Virus record (IMG/VR): IMGVR_UViG_3300009506_000973
Location: 1 to 28,400 of that record
DNA: 28,400 nt
Direction: 5' to 3' (one strand)
DNA from: a virus
Part shown: in pieces, positions 8,724 through 16,597 of the stretch
Layout: every line of letters starts with the position of its first letter
Position numbering within the stretch: the first letter of the stretch is position 1
Translations under genes and position numbers: made by a program
The notes under the pieces: model-generated
Database searches by the model: none
What the model was told of the DNA's origin: nothing
The model's input: only the letters and a program-made list of their open reading frames with translations

Positions 8724-10721
8724 TTATGTTGAGACATTACTGTTTGCGATTGTAATCCATTCAGTTCCTGTCCATTCTAATTTAAGGGCATCATCAACAG
8801 CGTCAAATGCAAACACTTCGGGATCACTGGTTTCATGGTTGGTTACTGATAAAGTGCTTGCATTGTCTGAATTGGTCATTACAACCAATTTTTGCTGCCC
8901 GGCATACTGACCATCTCCAAGGGTGGCGGTAACTGCTCCACTACCTGAGTTTATATTTGTCACACCCCAAGGTTTGCATGTAAATGTACCTGTCGCAGTT
9001 TCGATCCATCCTCCCTGATTGTGCAATACTCGCAAATCCGTAGGTGTTGAAAGTACATTATATGGCCCGGTATCGTTCCCAATTAGGTTATTTTCGCTGA
9101 TCGTCACATATTCGGCAGAATTACTCCACTCCATACCATACGATTGTGTTTTTGTTCCTTGATCATCATACGAACGGTTTCCATATACAGTTCCATAAGA
9201 CGACCTAACCGATATACCAGCAGTCCCACTCCCGCCATTCTTTACTGTATTGTTTGCAAGAGAAAAGTTTGTCATCCCACCAAACAGCAACGGAGCGCCA
9301 GCCCCAGCCATGGCGATTTCATTTCCCTCAACAACAACACTATCAGTTTGTTGCGATCCGCCGAAATACAAACCATAATCAGAACTTGACCCTCCAACAA
9401 CCTGATTGCCACGAACATATATTCTGCGAGACAATCTTGTAGCATTTGTCACCGCAACATAAACAGCCGCACCGTAGCTGGCTCCAGAAGATTCCCCGCA
9501 TTGGTCAAATTGGTTGTCATGTATATTTACAGATTCGCAACCGTCTTCAATATGGACACCTTGCAATAGGCATTGAATAAATTCATTGTCGTGAACATTC
9601 ACACGCTTTATTGTCGTTCCAACACCCCCAGAAGCACCAAATCCAATTCCTCGTGCATCAGAATTGTCTCCGGCCCTATAAACAGTCAATCCAGATACGT
9701 GTATGTCGGTTGCGGAACCAGTTGGAACATTTATTTCGACGGCATCCCCCGAGATATATTCTATCCGTCCGCCAGATACAGTCAATCCGTTACCCCCGGA
9801 TGATGCCTCAGTAATAATTGGATACATTATGTCACAGGCATAAATATTCTCTATCCTAACGTTTTGCCACGTACTCAATAGATAAATCCCGTATCCATAG
9901 GGAACTGTGGTCGGCCAATTTCGAGTAATTGCTGAATTTATAACCCGTGGATTAATAACATTAACATTGGTACACGCACTTATTTTTAGTCCAATGTTTG
10001 ATATTGCGCCCGACTGATTAAGGTCGAGGGTCATGTTCTCAATTATTATTTCTGATTTCGATGAATAGGCGAAAAGAGTTTTGGATGAAACGGTCGTGTC
10101 CATTTTTAGGATCGCGCCGTCATCAAAAACAATTCTTTGATTGCTGGCACCAACCAACGTATCGCCAGTTATTAAATAAGTGCCATACGGAACAAGAATT
10201 ATTCCAGATTTTGCAAAAGGTAGGTTTAGTGTTGCCGTGTCGTTTGTGCTACCGTCGCCAGTTGCTCCCCACCATTTCGCTTTTATGGTCCCCCTGTTAG
10301 TGAATGTGACTGTACCAGATCCAGAAAATATCTGGCGTTGACCCGCAATAATATTCTCCGCACTGGGAAATGTTAAGGTTTTGCCGCTTGATACTGAAAA
10401 TATCGCTCCTGGTAAAAACACAAAGTCGATATTATCATATGTTGACAAGTCCAAATCGTCTGTAATCGTCCATGACCCGCTATCTAAAATACAAATTGTT
10501 TTTGTAGAAGTTCCAATGTCTGACAATAATGCGCTTAATGTCGTCAATGTTTTTCCCGTACCAGTACCATACGCGGAATATACGTTGACGATATTTTGGA
10601 CTTCATTTGTACCAAACATCTTCCTAAGAGCATTAAGGTTTTCCCCGACTACCTGGCCAAACCTCGTTGCTTCTTTAGGGTCTTGTGTTCTCGGAGGTTT
10701 AACGAGCGTGGTAAGCGCCAT
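8724..10721 (-). CDS. Tailspike with right-handed beta-helix (Pectate_lyase_3-like), 665 aa
   Basis: Residues 1-50 form a short N-terminal segment suited to virion attachment. Residues of about 145-180 carry the classic beta-helix entry signature, with K-W-W-G-A-T-G-D-G-S-T-N-D-T followed by a V-P-x-G-T-Y-L-I strand. From about 190 to 560 the sequence shows repeated Asn-rich coils (such as V-H-D-N-E-F, I-H-D-N-Q-F, V-R-G-N-Q-V, V-E-G-N-E-I, A-N-N-T-V), typical of parallel beta-helix tailspikes that bind or cut surface polysaccharide. The C-terminal 90 residues look like a small beta-domain with D-G-Q-Y-A-G-Q and a W-T-G-T-E-W ending, common at the ends of phage tail proteins. The active site cannot be assigned. 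The ATG overlaps the previous stop (TAATG). The host receptor is therefore probably a polysaccharide such as O-antigen or capsule. Confidence 0.9.
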   Translation of the reverse strand: MALTTLVKPPRTQDPKEATRFGQVVGENLNALRKMFGTNEVQNIVNVYSAYGTGTGKTLTTLSALLSDIGTSTKTICILDSGSWTITDDLDLSTYDNIDFVFLPGAIFSVSSGKTLTFPSAENIIAGQRQIFSGSGTVTFTNRGTIKAKWWGATGDGSTNDTATLNLPFAKSGIILVPYGTYLITGDTLVGASNQRIVFDDGAILKMDTTVSSKTLFAYSSKSEIIIENMTLDLNQSGAISNIGLKISACTNVNVINPRVINSAITRNWPTTVPYGYGIYLLSTWQNVRIENIYACDIMYPIITEASSGGNGLTVSGGRIEYISGDAVEINVPTGSATDIHVSGLTVYRAGDNSDARGIGFGASGGVGTTIKRVNVHDNEFIQCLLQGVHIEDGCESVNIHDNQFDQCGESSGASYGAAVYVAVTNATRLSRRIYVRGNQVVGGSSSDYGLYFGGSQQTDSVVVEGNEIAMAGAGAPLLFGGMTNFSLANNTVKNGGSGTAGISVRSSYGTVYGNRSYDDQGTKTQSYGMEWSNSAEYVTISENNLIGNDTGPYNVLSTPTDLRVLHNQGGWIETATGTFTCKPWGVTNINSGSGAVTATLGDGQYAGQQKLVVMTNSDNASTLSVTNHETSDPEVFAFDAVDDALKLEWTGTEWITIANSNVST

Positions 10722-11461
10722 TAATAATCACATCCAGGTTGAAAAAAAGCATCTTCGGGCGCGTCTTCGGGTTCGAATGAGTTGGCAACATTCAACGCCT
10801 CCTGCGCCAAACGTTCTACTTTATTAAATGTTTCCATAGAGACTTCTGGAAATTCAGGGGCAATGTCTCGCGCCAAAATAAATTTGATTGGTCGATAATA
10901 ATACCCTGGAATATCTATCTCATTCGAACCTACTGAGACAATTTCCAAAGGTTGTCTGTAAACCACAGCCCCACAATACGCGGCTGCTACAGATGTCGAT
11001 GGCTTGCAATCAAGATATAGAGTACCTGTCGAATTTGTACGCTCGTAATACCACCGCGTAGGCATTGATTGCTGAAGTTTGTTCGGTATATTGTAATATT
11101 CGTCATATCCGATTGGCTCTAAGTTCGTATCGGTGGTTGTACTCGTATGCCTCAAAAATACCGTTTTAATTTCCTCTGGTATCTGGATGCTTGCCTGTCC
11201 ACCGGGCTTTAATAAATAGGTGTTTCGCGTAGCCTCAAGTGTCAATGATGCGACTTCGGTTTGCCAAACCCTTACACCTTTAAACATGCGGTTGTTTGGG
11301 CCTTTTGCTTGGAGCAATATATGGTTAAGGGCTTCTATGGCGTTTGATTTTTCATTTGAGGACGGCGCTTCGTCTGGATCGACAACACCCAAAACGCGCA
11401 TAGCCGCCATAACCATCTGAGATGCTGTATATGTCAGTGTATAGGTTCCCGAAGTCGTCAT
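10721..11461 (-). CDS. Head-tail adaptor, P22 gp4-like tail accessory factor
   Basis: The 246-residue product starts M-T-T-S-G-T-Y-T-L-T-Y-T-A-S-Q-M-V-M-A-A-M-R and continues with a G-V-V-D-P-D-E-A-P-S segment and N-A-I-E-A-L-N-H-I-L. This opening is shared by the large group of podovirus head-completion proteins related to P22 gp4. These form a ring below the portal and accept the gp10 hub. The ATG at 11461 has GGAG 6-7 bases upstream. An in-frame upstream start at 11500 is rejected because it would read through the terminator stem-loop. It is followed directly by the tailspike and gp10-like genes, as expected for this assembly step. It is the first gene after the sugar cassette and is separated from it by a strong hairpin. 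Confidence 0.8.
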   Translation of the reverse strand: MTTSGTYTLTYTASQMVMAAMRVLGVVDPDEAPSSNEKSNAIEALNHILLQAKGPNNRMFKGVRVWQTEVASLTLEATRNTYLLKPGGQASIQIPEEIKTVFLRHTSTTTDTNLEPIGYDEYYNIPNKLQQSMPTRWYYERTNSTGTLYLDCKPSTSVAAAYCGAVVYRQPLEIVSVGSNEIDIPGYYYRPIKFILARDIAPEFPEVSMETFNKVERLAQEALNVANSFEPEDAPEDAFFQPGCDY

Positions 11462-11470
11462 GTTTTCTCC

Positions 11471-11506
11471 AAAAATAAAAAGGGCAATGGGGCCTCCCAT
11501 TACCCT
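11471..11506 (-). terminator. Intrinsic terminator-like stem-loop at the end of the sugar cassette
   Basis: Plus-strand 11481-11491 pairs with 11496-11506 (eleven positions with one internal mismatch, four-base loop). On the minus strand it is followed by TTTTTATTTTT. A second, weaker hairpin (stem GCAGA/TCTGC, 11515-11530) lies just before it. The next gene's Shine-Dalgarno sequence follows the T-tract almost immediately. Confidence 0.8.
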
Positions 11507-11546
11507 TGGTTGCCGCAGACGGCCATCTGCCTAAAGCTGCCTGTGA

Positions 11547-13088
11547 CTATCCGATGTGTTTCAGCAACGCCAACCAGAAATCATGCGGTGTAATCTGCGA
11601 CTGGCATTTCGCAACCCCTGTTTTTTCATCCCGGTTGCAATGCTCCCATCCGTATATCATCTTATGACACGGATAACACTCGCATTTATCTGAATATAGG
11701 CTTATACAATTGTACCAGTCCCGAGAAATATTTTCAATAGAAGAATGCGACAAAAACAAGATTTTTTTGATATCAAGAAACGAAACTGCATTCATAACTC
11801 CTGTTTCTGGCCCAACAATGATATCGGCTTCATGCGCGAAAGCCAATGATTCTCGAATCGTCCATTTCCCGCAACGCTTTAAAACCCGTGGTTCGTTTTC
11901 CCATCCGACCTCAAGAATCTGGTCAAATTCGCTTCCCACGAAGACAACCTTCCAATCGGGCAAATTGAGCATGATTTGGGCCACTGCATTGTCGAGATAT
12001 GGCCACGCCTTGTTAATTCCAGAACCGGACAGCGCCCACAGAATACACTTTCCAATTTTTTTCTTTTGCTTCTTCGCCCATTGGCGTTCCTCAAGCGTGG
12101 CATAAAACCGAGGGAACGGATCAAATTCGACGCCCGCAATTTCATGCATCATCTCAAGATAATTGTGATTCATATACCGATGTCGCGCTGAGGTAGGCCA
12201 ATAGAACGGTGGCCTCCCGGGCAACACCAAATATGAACCCTCAACGGATTCAGAGAAATTGATCCATTTGTCGAACTTTTTAGACCAATATTTCCAAAAT
12301 TCAAACAGGTTATCAGGTGGAACCTGATTTTTGTCCTGCACAAAAAAATGATCTATGTTCGGATCGTGCCTCATCAACTCCATGTTGTTTGGATTACAAA
12401 AAAACGTGATATCGTATTCCTGTTCCCTTAACTTCCTGAGAACAGAAGATGTTTGAATACAGTCCCCCACCCCGCCATACCTGACAACACCGGCACGTTT
12501 TTCTGGAAGCGGGAGATTGCAACTATACATATGGTCTGTTTTTCGTTCAAACTTTTTGTATACCTGGAAAAAGCTGTATTCGTTGCCGGATTTTCGAGTT
12601 TCGTTGACAACAAGATCCCAACCGCCAACAGATTTCATAATATCTATGATATCTTGTGGAATGAAATCGTGTTCATGCGAGTGATTTGAACTGTATGTTC
12701 CGATGTTTGGGAACAATTCCTTGTGCGGAAGATACAACACGAGATGGCCAGCAGGTCGTATCACCCGCCACCATTCACGAAGCACGGACTCCGTGTCTTT
12801 AAAATCTTCGAGTAAGTGGCTGGAAAACACGAAGTCCATGCTTTGCGAACTAAACATTGGAAGTCTTTGTGCATCTGCAACCACATCAACAGACAACCTC
12901 AACATAAGTTCCTCGTTGGAACTCATGTTTTCGCCGTGATACGAAAGATTATCGACGCCAATAAAATGGCGAAATGGCTTATAGTAGGAGCATCCTAAAT
13001 CAAGTCCCATTCCGCGTGTGTACGGGACGATTTCCCATTTTATTTTCGCTGCCTCATTGGATTGTGGTTGGTTAGGGTCAAATGTCAA
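11547..13088 (-). CDS. Fusion of SAM methyltransferase and GT9 (heptosyltransferase-like) glycosyltransferase
   Basis: Residues 1-180 form a class I SAM methyltransferase: G-L-D-L-G-C at 28-33, an acidic strand end G-V-D at 44-46, A-D-A-Q-R-L-P at 71-77, and F-V-F-S-S-H-L-L-E at 86-94, followed by a W-R-V-I-R-P-A-G-H-L segment. Residues of about 197-513 resemble ADP-heptose:LPS heptosyltransferases (GT9): V-R-Y-G-G-V-G-D at 202-209, a G-S-G-x-N-K-x-W-P segment at 355-363, V-V-F-V-G-S at 381-386, and G-P-E-T-G-V-M-N at 426-433. A Cys-rich tail segment follows. The product may transfer a sugar and methylate it, for example as a chain-capping step. The start is a TTG overlapping the previous stop as TTGA, and no in-frame ATG occurs before motif I of the methyltransferase. 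It is the last gene of the sugar cassette. Both domains are clear and the substrate is unknown. Confidence 0.85.
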   Translation of the reverse strand: MTFDPNQPQSNEAAKIKWEIVPYTRGMGLDLGCSYYKPFRHFIGVDNLSYHGENMSSNEELMLRLSVDVVADAQRLPMFSSQSMDFVFSSHLLEDFKDTESVLREWWRVIRPAGHLVLYLPHKELFPNIGTYSSNHSHEHDFIPQDIIDIMKSVGGWDLVVNETRKSGNEYSFFQVYKKFERKTDHMYSCNLPLPEKRAGVVRYGGVGDCIQTSSVLRKLREQEYDITFFCNPNNMELMRHDPNIDHFFVQDKNQVPPDNLFEFWKYWSKKFDKWINFSESVEGSYLVLPGRPPFYWPTSARHRYMNHNYLEMMHEIAGVEFDPFPRFYATLEERQWAKKQKKKIGKCILWALSGSGINKAWPYLDNAVAQIMLNLPDWKVVFVGSEFDQILEVGWENEPRVLKRCGKWTIRESLAFAHEADIIVGPETGVMNAVSFLDIKKILFLSHSSIENISRDWYNCISLYSDKCECYPCHKMIYGWEHCNRDEKTGVAKCQSQITPHDFWLALLKHIG

Positions 13089-13531
13089 GACACAGCATCC
13101 TTCAATAATGCCACCAAATCCGGCCTTCTGGTGTCTGGAGAATAAGAAATCTTGCGCCTGGTAAGTTCCAACTTAATATCATCGTTCCGCAGAAAACCGA
13201 CATCCCGCCCGGCTTTTATTTCCAGCCGCTCTCTAATTTCTTCATCAGATCCGATATGTGACCCCACCCGAAAGTCGTCCATCGTCATTCCGCTTGGAGG
13301 CAATGGACCGCTTGCGCCATACCCGTCCATAAAATCGTCTTCATCTTGGATTTTCGGCTTGGGAATATCCTGTGGTTTTGGCCGCTCAACCTGCTTGGCA
13401 AGTTCCTTGTTGACATCCCCAACGCTACCATCCCTGAAAACTTGTCGCCATTGGGCATCGTAAAGGTTCCCATCGCATTCATAGGCGACACCGACCATGC
13501 CATAAACCCTACCGAAATGCTTGTTTGCCAC
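13085..13531 (-). CDS. Small protein with a C-terminal SAP/HeH-like helix-extension-helix
   Basis: The 148-residue product starts at a GTG that overlaps the preceding TAG stop by one base and is preceded by GGGGG. Residues of about 50-95 are Pro/Asp/Gly-rich and probably unstructured. The C-terminal 38 residues (D-D-I-K-L-E-L-T-R-R-K-I-S-Y and R-R-P-D-L-V-A-L-L) look like a SAP or HeH helix-extension-helix, a small motif seen in nucleic-acid-binding proteins and also as a short helper domain in phage head-completion proteins. The N-terminal part has no match I can name. It lies inside the sugar cassette but does not look like a sugar enzyme. It may be a virion or regulatory passenger. Coding is firm. 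Confidence 0.75.
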   Translation of the reverse strand: MANKHFGRVYGMVGVAYECDGNLYDAQWRQVFRDGSVGDVNKELAKQVERPKPQDIPKPKIQDEDDFMDGYGASGPLPPSGMTMDDFRVGSHIGSDEEIRERLEIKAGRDVGFLRNDDIKLELTRRKISYSPDTRRPDLVALLKDAVS

Positions 13532-13704
13532 TATCTTTCACCCCCTTTGCTACGCCCCAAAAACCCGCCATCTTCAGATTCACGCCACAACGAGTTCGGC
13601 GGCATTTCGTCGAGTTCTTCCTGGTTTTCGTTTTTGTATTCCGGGTCACAATGTCCCTGTTCGATTTCTTTCTTCTTCGCACCGTAATTTTCTTTGTATT
13701 GCAT
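13531..13704 (-). CDS. 57-aa acidic/charged small protein, unknown
   Basis: A textbook ribosome site, AGGAGG, stands 5-6 bases before the ATG at 13704, and the stop (TAG) shares one base with the GTG start of the next gene. The product is hydrophilic, Glu/Asn/Lys-rich, with one Cys, and ends in a Gly-rich basic tail. I recognise no family. The excellent Shine-Dalgarno sequence and precise stop-start overlap are better evidence than length. A longer alternative frame (13509-13766) in the same stretch lacks a ribosome site and is rejected. Confidence 0.75.
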   Translation of the reverse strand: MQYKENYGAKKKEIEQGHCDPEYKNENQEELDEMPPNSLWRESEDGGFLGRSKGGER

Positions 13705-13713
13705 TTGTACCTC

Positions 13714-14100
13714 CTATAAGTCGATTGTGCATTTTTCGGGGTGTTTGCATACCCGCCAACCGACAAATTTTGATTCGCGGCCCTTCATCCTAACCGTGTC
13801 AGACGCTCTGTCAAACGTAGAAATCTCCATGATAACAGAATCTTCAAGTGCCGTTACACTGTGCCACGTCTTCGGCGGAAGATTCAGTTTTTGTTGCGGA
13901 GAAAACATGCGTTCTTTTCCGTTTATATCCAAAACGGTTAATCCCTTAAGAATAACAAATGTCTCATCCTTGACGGGGTGATAATGATATGAAATCTGCC
14001 ACCCAGAATCTATAAATAAATATTTCAAACAATAGTTTGCTTTCCTGTTGTTTACGACTATTTCTTCCTTACCCCACGCTTTTTTGATTATTTTGTTCAT
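13714..14100 (-). CDS. Cupin-fold sugar isomerase-like protein (type II phosphomannose isomerase-like)
   Basis: A single cupin of 128 residues. Cupin motif 1 is Y-H-Y-H-P-V-K-D-E-T-F at 38-48, with metal ligands H39, H41 and E46, and motif 2 carries P-P-K-T-W-H with H80 as the fourth ligand. The N-terminal K-A-W-G-K-E and the C-terminal E-I-S-T-F-D-R-A-S-D-T-V-R resemble the cupin of type II mannose-6-phosphate isomerases and related sugar-phosphate epimerases or isomerases. All four metal ligands are present, so the fold is likely active. Sugar 3,4-ketoisomerases are also cupins and are an alternative. The ATG lies 32 bases inside the sulfotransferase gene, with only a weak ribosome site, so the two are probably translationally coupled. 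Confidence 0.8.
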   Translation of the reverse strand: MNKIIKKAWGKEEIVVNNRKANYCLKYLFIDSGWQISYHYHPVKDETFVILKGLTVLDINGKERMFSPQQKLNLPPKTWHSVTALEDSVIMEISTFDRASDTVRMKGRESKFVGWRVCKHPEKCTIDL

Positions 14101-14755
14101 CTTGGCTTGTGTCCACTAAAAACTTTCCGTCGATTATGACCTGATTCCACTTTACGGGGCGCTTAATGTTTTCGGGCGGAGCCATATCAAGGTATGGTGC
14201 AATTTGGTTTTGAACCACGTCATCAAAAAGCGAGTCAAGCTCCTCGTACATGATGAAACAAACTTTGCCCTTAATTTCATCCGGCATATTAAACCAGCTT
14301 TTTACATGCCCGTTCCATCTTGACTCCATCGTGGCATATTGAAAAAACTGGTATCTCATGCAAGACCCGTAGGGTTGCGCGTTTCTAAATTCCTGCATGG
14401 TTTCACAAACAGGCCCGGCGTGCCACGGCAACGACTTTATGTGTTTCATAAAACTCATCATAACCGCATCCACATTGCGATATATGTAAAAAAACCTAAA
14501 CCCATGCTCATACAACATGGGAATGCACGGAAGCATAAAATAACCGTCATAGTGCGACTTCACAACCTTTCCGTGAAGTTCTTCGGTTTCCAATAAATGT
14601 GAGAAAAAACAAAACATATTTTCGGGCGCGTAAAGCGTGTCTTCCCAGTTTTCAAGGTTGATGAAGTTTTTAGCGTCATACCCGAAGTTTTCAAGCGTGT
14701 TCATCAAAAAATGCGTGCCTGAGCGCTCGTGACTAAATACGCATGGCCATATCAT
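14069..14755 (-). CDS. PAPS-dependent sulfotransferase
   Basis: The 228-residue product shows the motifs of the Sulfotransfer_1-type family. The 5'-phosphosulfate loop is S-H-E-R-S-G-T-H-F-L at residues 8-17. The V-V-K-S-H-Y sequence at 64-69 contains the likely catalytic H68. The 3'-phosphate site is Y-I-Y-R-N-V-D-A-V-M-M-S at 90-101, with R93 and S101. A later Y-E-E-L-D matches the family's conserved strand-turn. It should transfer sulfate from PAPS to a hydroxyl or amine, here most likely on a sugar. The ATG at 14755 overlaps the glycosyltransferase stop and is preceded by AGGGG. A GTG/TTG-type extension further upstream is rejected. It uses PAPS supplied by the host. Phage-encoded sulfotransferases are uncommon. 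All key residues are visible. Confidence 0.88.
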   Translation of the reverse strand: MIWPCVFSHERSGTHFLMNTLENFGYDAKNFINLENWEDTLYAPENMFCFFSHLLETEELHGKVVKSHYDGYFMLPCIPMLYEHGFRFFYIYRNVDAVMMSFMKHIKSLPWHAGPVCETMQEFRNAQPYGSCMRYQFFQYATMESRWNGHVKSWFNMPDEIKGKVCFIMYEELDSLFDDVVQNQIAPYLDMAPPENIKRPVKWNQVIIDGKFLVDTSQDEQNNQKSVG

Positions 14756-15762
14756 AGCAAACCCCTGTAAACCTTTTTCCACAACCGATGTGCGGTGGCA
14801 TCAAAACTATGATTGCTTTGCACCCACATTCTTGAGGCACGTTTTTTGCGATATATTTTTTCGTCCGGCCATGAAAGAACGTCCAATAGCTTTTCCCGCA
14901 ATTCGGATATTGTGTTGGCAATGATAAGTTCGCAGTCTCCGTACTCACGCTCGTAATGATGGAAGTTAAGCGAATTAGTGATTACGATTTTACCCATTGC
15001 CGCGGCTTCAAAAGCCGTGTTCCCCCACTCTCCATATGGTTTTCCGTATGCGATTTCTGCGCATGTATCCAAGAAGATGTCGCACTCAGAAATCATAGCA
15101 AGATTGTCATAATACGCAAATATTCTCTTGTATTCCTCAAGGTCGAACCCGCCGTGCCACGCCAATCTATCCGCAACCGCCTTTTCACGACAGATATCCT
15201 TTATCATCTCTATTATATCAGCGGTTCCCTTCAGTTCTGGTTGGGAAGGAAAATGGCCTACGACTATCTTCTTGCTGTCGATCCTGTCGAAATTTGGCTT
15301 AATAAAATCCGTATCTACCGGGAAATAAATAAGGTGTTCGTTCTTGGCACCAAGGCCAAGCAAATCCGGCATTTGAATGATTGTTGCGTTGGCGATCTGG
15401 TTGTATAGTTCGTTAATAGGTTCGTGCCATACCCTATATTCGCGTCCGCTGTGCTGAAATACAATGTTTTTTGAAAAATAATCTGTTAATCCTACGTCTA
15501 TGAAATGAGAAGACGTATAATGGATAATTTGGGCGTTTTCAGCAAACGGTTTCAATTCGTGATTTTTGAACATCGGCGCGTGTTCGTGCATCCTAACCGC
15601 ATCTTGCATGGACGGATGTATGGGGGTTTGTTCTGGATAAAAATATGGATGATAGTTTCCCTTAAAACCCATGCATTTCAGACCAAGCCTACGCGCACAC
15701 TGAATGAACTTCCAGCCCGTGTTCGCCCAATCGTTGTATGTCAAAAACAGAACATCAAGCAT
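14752..15762 (-). CDS. GT-B fold glycosyltransferase
   Basis: A 336-residue protein with the layout of family GT4/GT1-type enzymes: an N-terminal Rossmann-like half beginning L-D-V-L-F-L-T-Y-N-D, a linker near residue 170 (I-V-V-G-H-F-P-S), and a C-terminal donor-binding half with Y-G-E-W-G-N-T-A-F-E-A-A-A-M-G-K-I-V-I-T at about 239-258, the equivalent of the E-x7-E region that contacts the nucleotide-sugar. An AAAGGA ribosome site precedes the ATG. It overlaps the dehydrogenase gene by 8 bases at its start and the sulfotransferase by 4 bases at its end. It probably adds a sugar made by the neighbouring enzymes to the growing glycan. Donor and acceptor cannot be told from sequence. Confidence 0.85.
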   Translation of the reverse strand: MLDVLFLTYNDWANTGWKFIQCARRLGLKCMGFKGNYHPYFYPEQTPIHPSMQDAVRMHEHAPMFKNHELKPFAENAQIIHYTSSHFIDVGLTDYFSKNIVFQHSGREYRVWHEPINELYNQIANATIIQMPDLLGLGAKNEHLIYFPVDTDFIKPNFDRIDSKKIVVGHFPSQPELKGTADIIEMIKDICREKAVADRLAWHGGFDLEEYKRIFAYYDNLAMISECDIFLDTCAEIAYGKPYGEWGNTAFEAAAMGKIVITNSLNFHHYEREYGDCELIIANTISELREKLLDVLSWPDEKIYRKKRASRMWVQSNHSFDATAHRLWKKVYRGLL

Positions 15763-16597
15763 TTCTTATCCTTTCGCAAATCCGTATGGCATCTCTGGTG
15801 TCTTCTATCCCGAACCCGGCTCCGTCCAATATCCGTTTGTAGCACTCTGTATGCAGTTCTCCGAAATTAGAACTGAGTTCGATCTTTTCTCCATTTATCT
15901 CCAGCGTTCGCCGCGGAACGTCTTTCATGCTAATTGAAAGTCTGAAATTAATTCTGGCACCCAAAAGCAGCATTGCCCCACTTACAACCTCATCTGTCTT
16001 ACATCCGAGTCTTAAACTAATAAGCGGACCAAATAGGTGTGAAAGCAGGTCGAACATATGTATGCCAATATTTGTAGCGAGTCCACCCGATTTCTGAACA
16101 TCAGACTTCCATGAAAACTTGTACCAATTGCCTCTTGGGGTACAGTAATCGACATTCACCAAATGCCCGACATCGTAATCGACAGAAGGAAGATTCGGAT
16201 GTAGTCTAAGTTGTAATATATTCCAAACCCGCCCGCCTGTTTCTTCCTCAAGTCTTTTCAACGCATCCAGGTTGTGCTCATTACATACCAACGGCTTTTC
16301 GCATATCGCATCAGCTCCGATTCTCAGCGCAAATGCGGTATGGCTTGAATGCAGGTAGTTTGGAGACGCGATACTAACATAATCGACTTTTGTTCCAGAA
16401 GCCATCAGCTTATAGATATGCCGGTCAAACCGCTCAAATTCTGTAAAAAAATGGCAGTCGGGGAAATAAGAATCTAAAATCCCAACTGAATCGTGAGGAT
16501 CAAGCGCGGCTATCAGGTTCCCGCCGACCGCTTTGATTGCTGCCATGTGTCTCGGAGCTACGTAACCAGCCGCGCCTATGAGCACAAAGTTCTTCAC
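15755..16597 (-). CDS. wlbA: WlbA/WbpB-type nucleotide-sugar 3-dehydrogenase (Gfo/Idh/MocA family)
   Basis: Starts M-K-N-F-V-L-I-G-A-A-G-Y-V-A-P-R-H-M and continues with the family hallmarks A-L-D-P-H-D-S-V-G-I-L-D-S-Y-F-P (31-46), F-E-R-F-D-R-H-I (54-61), Y-V-S-I-A-S-P-N-Y-L-H (73-83), the catalytic-Lys motif E-K-P-L-V (100-104, K101), N-I-L-Q-L-R-L-H-P (126-134) and S-G-G-L-A-T-N-I-G-I-H-M-F-D (170-183, H180). WlbA/WbpB uses NAD to oxidize C3 of UDP-N-acetylglucosaminuronate on the way to 2,3-diacetamido uronic acids of LPS. It is 280 residues, shorter than the roughly 310-350 of the family, with deletions in the C-terminal half but all visible active-site motifs kept. The start is GTG, overlapping the acetyltransferase stop (GTGA). 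The aminotransferase that normally follows in this pathway (WlbC/WbpE) is not in the window. Confidence 0.88.
   Translation of the reverse strand: MKNFVLIGAAGYVAPRHMAAIKAVGGNLIAALDPHDSVGILDSYFPDCHFFTEFERFDRHIYKLMASGTKVDYVSIASPNYLHSSHTAFALRIGADAICEKPLVCNEHNLDALKRLEEETGGRVWNILQLRLHPNLPSVDYDVGHLVNVDYCTPRGNWYKFSWKSDVQKSGGLATNIGIHMFDLLSHLFGPLISLRLGCKTDEVVSGAMLLLGARINFRLSISMKDVPRRTLEINGEKIELSSNFGELHTECYKRILDGAGFGIEDTRDAIRICERIRNA

Noticed and set aside
8724-10721. Diversity-generating retroelement variable region in the tailspike
   Set aside because: No template repeat, reverse transcriptase or adenine-biased near-duplicate was seen in the window.
11462-11500. Upstream in-frame start for the gp4-like gene
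   Set aside because: It would place the terminator stem-loop inside the coding sequence, and the ATG at 11461 has GGAG at the right distance.
13509-13766. 85-codon minus-strand frame rich in Arg/Lys
   Set aside because: It overlaps the 57-residue gene in another frame and the end of the cupin gene, and has no ribosome site, whereas the 57-residue gene has AGGAGG and an exact stop-start overlap.
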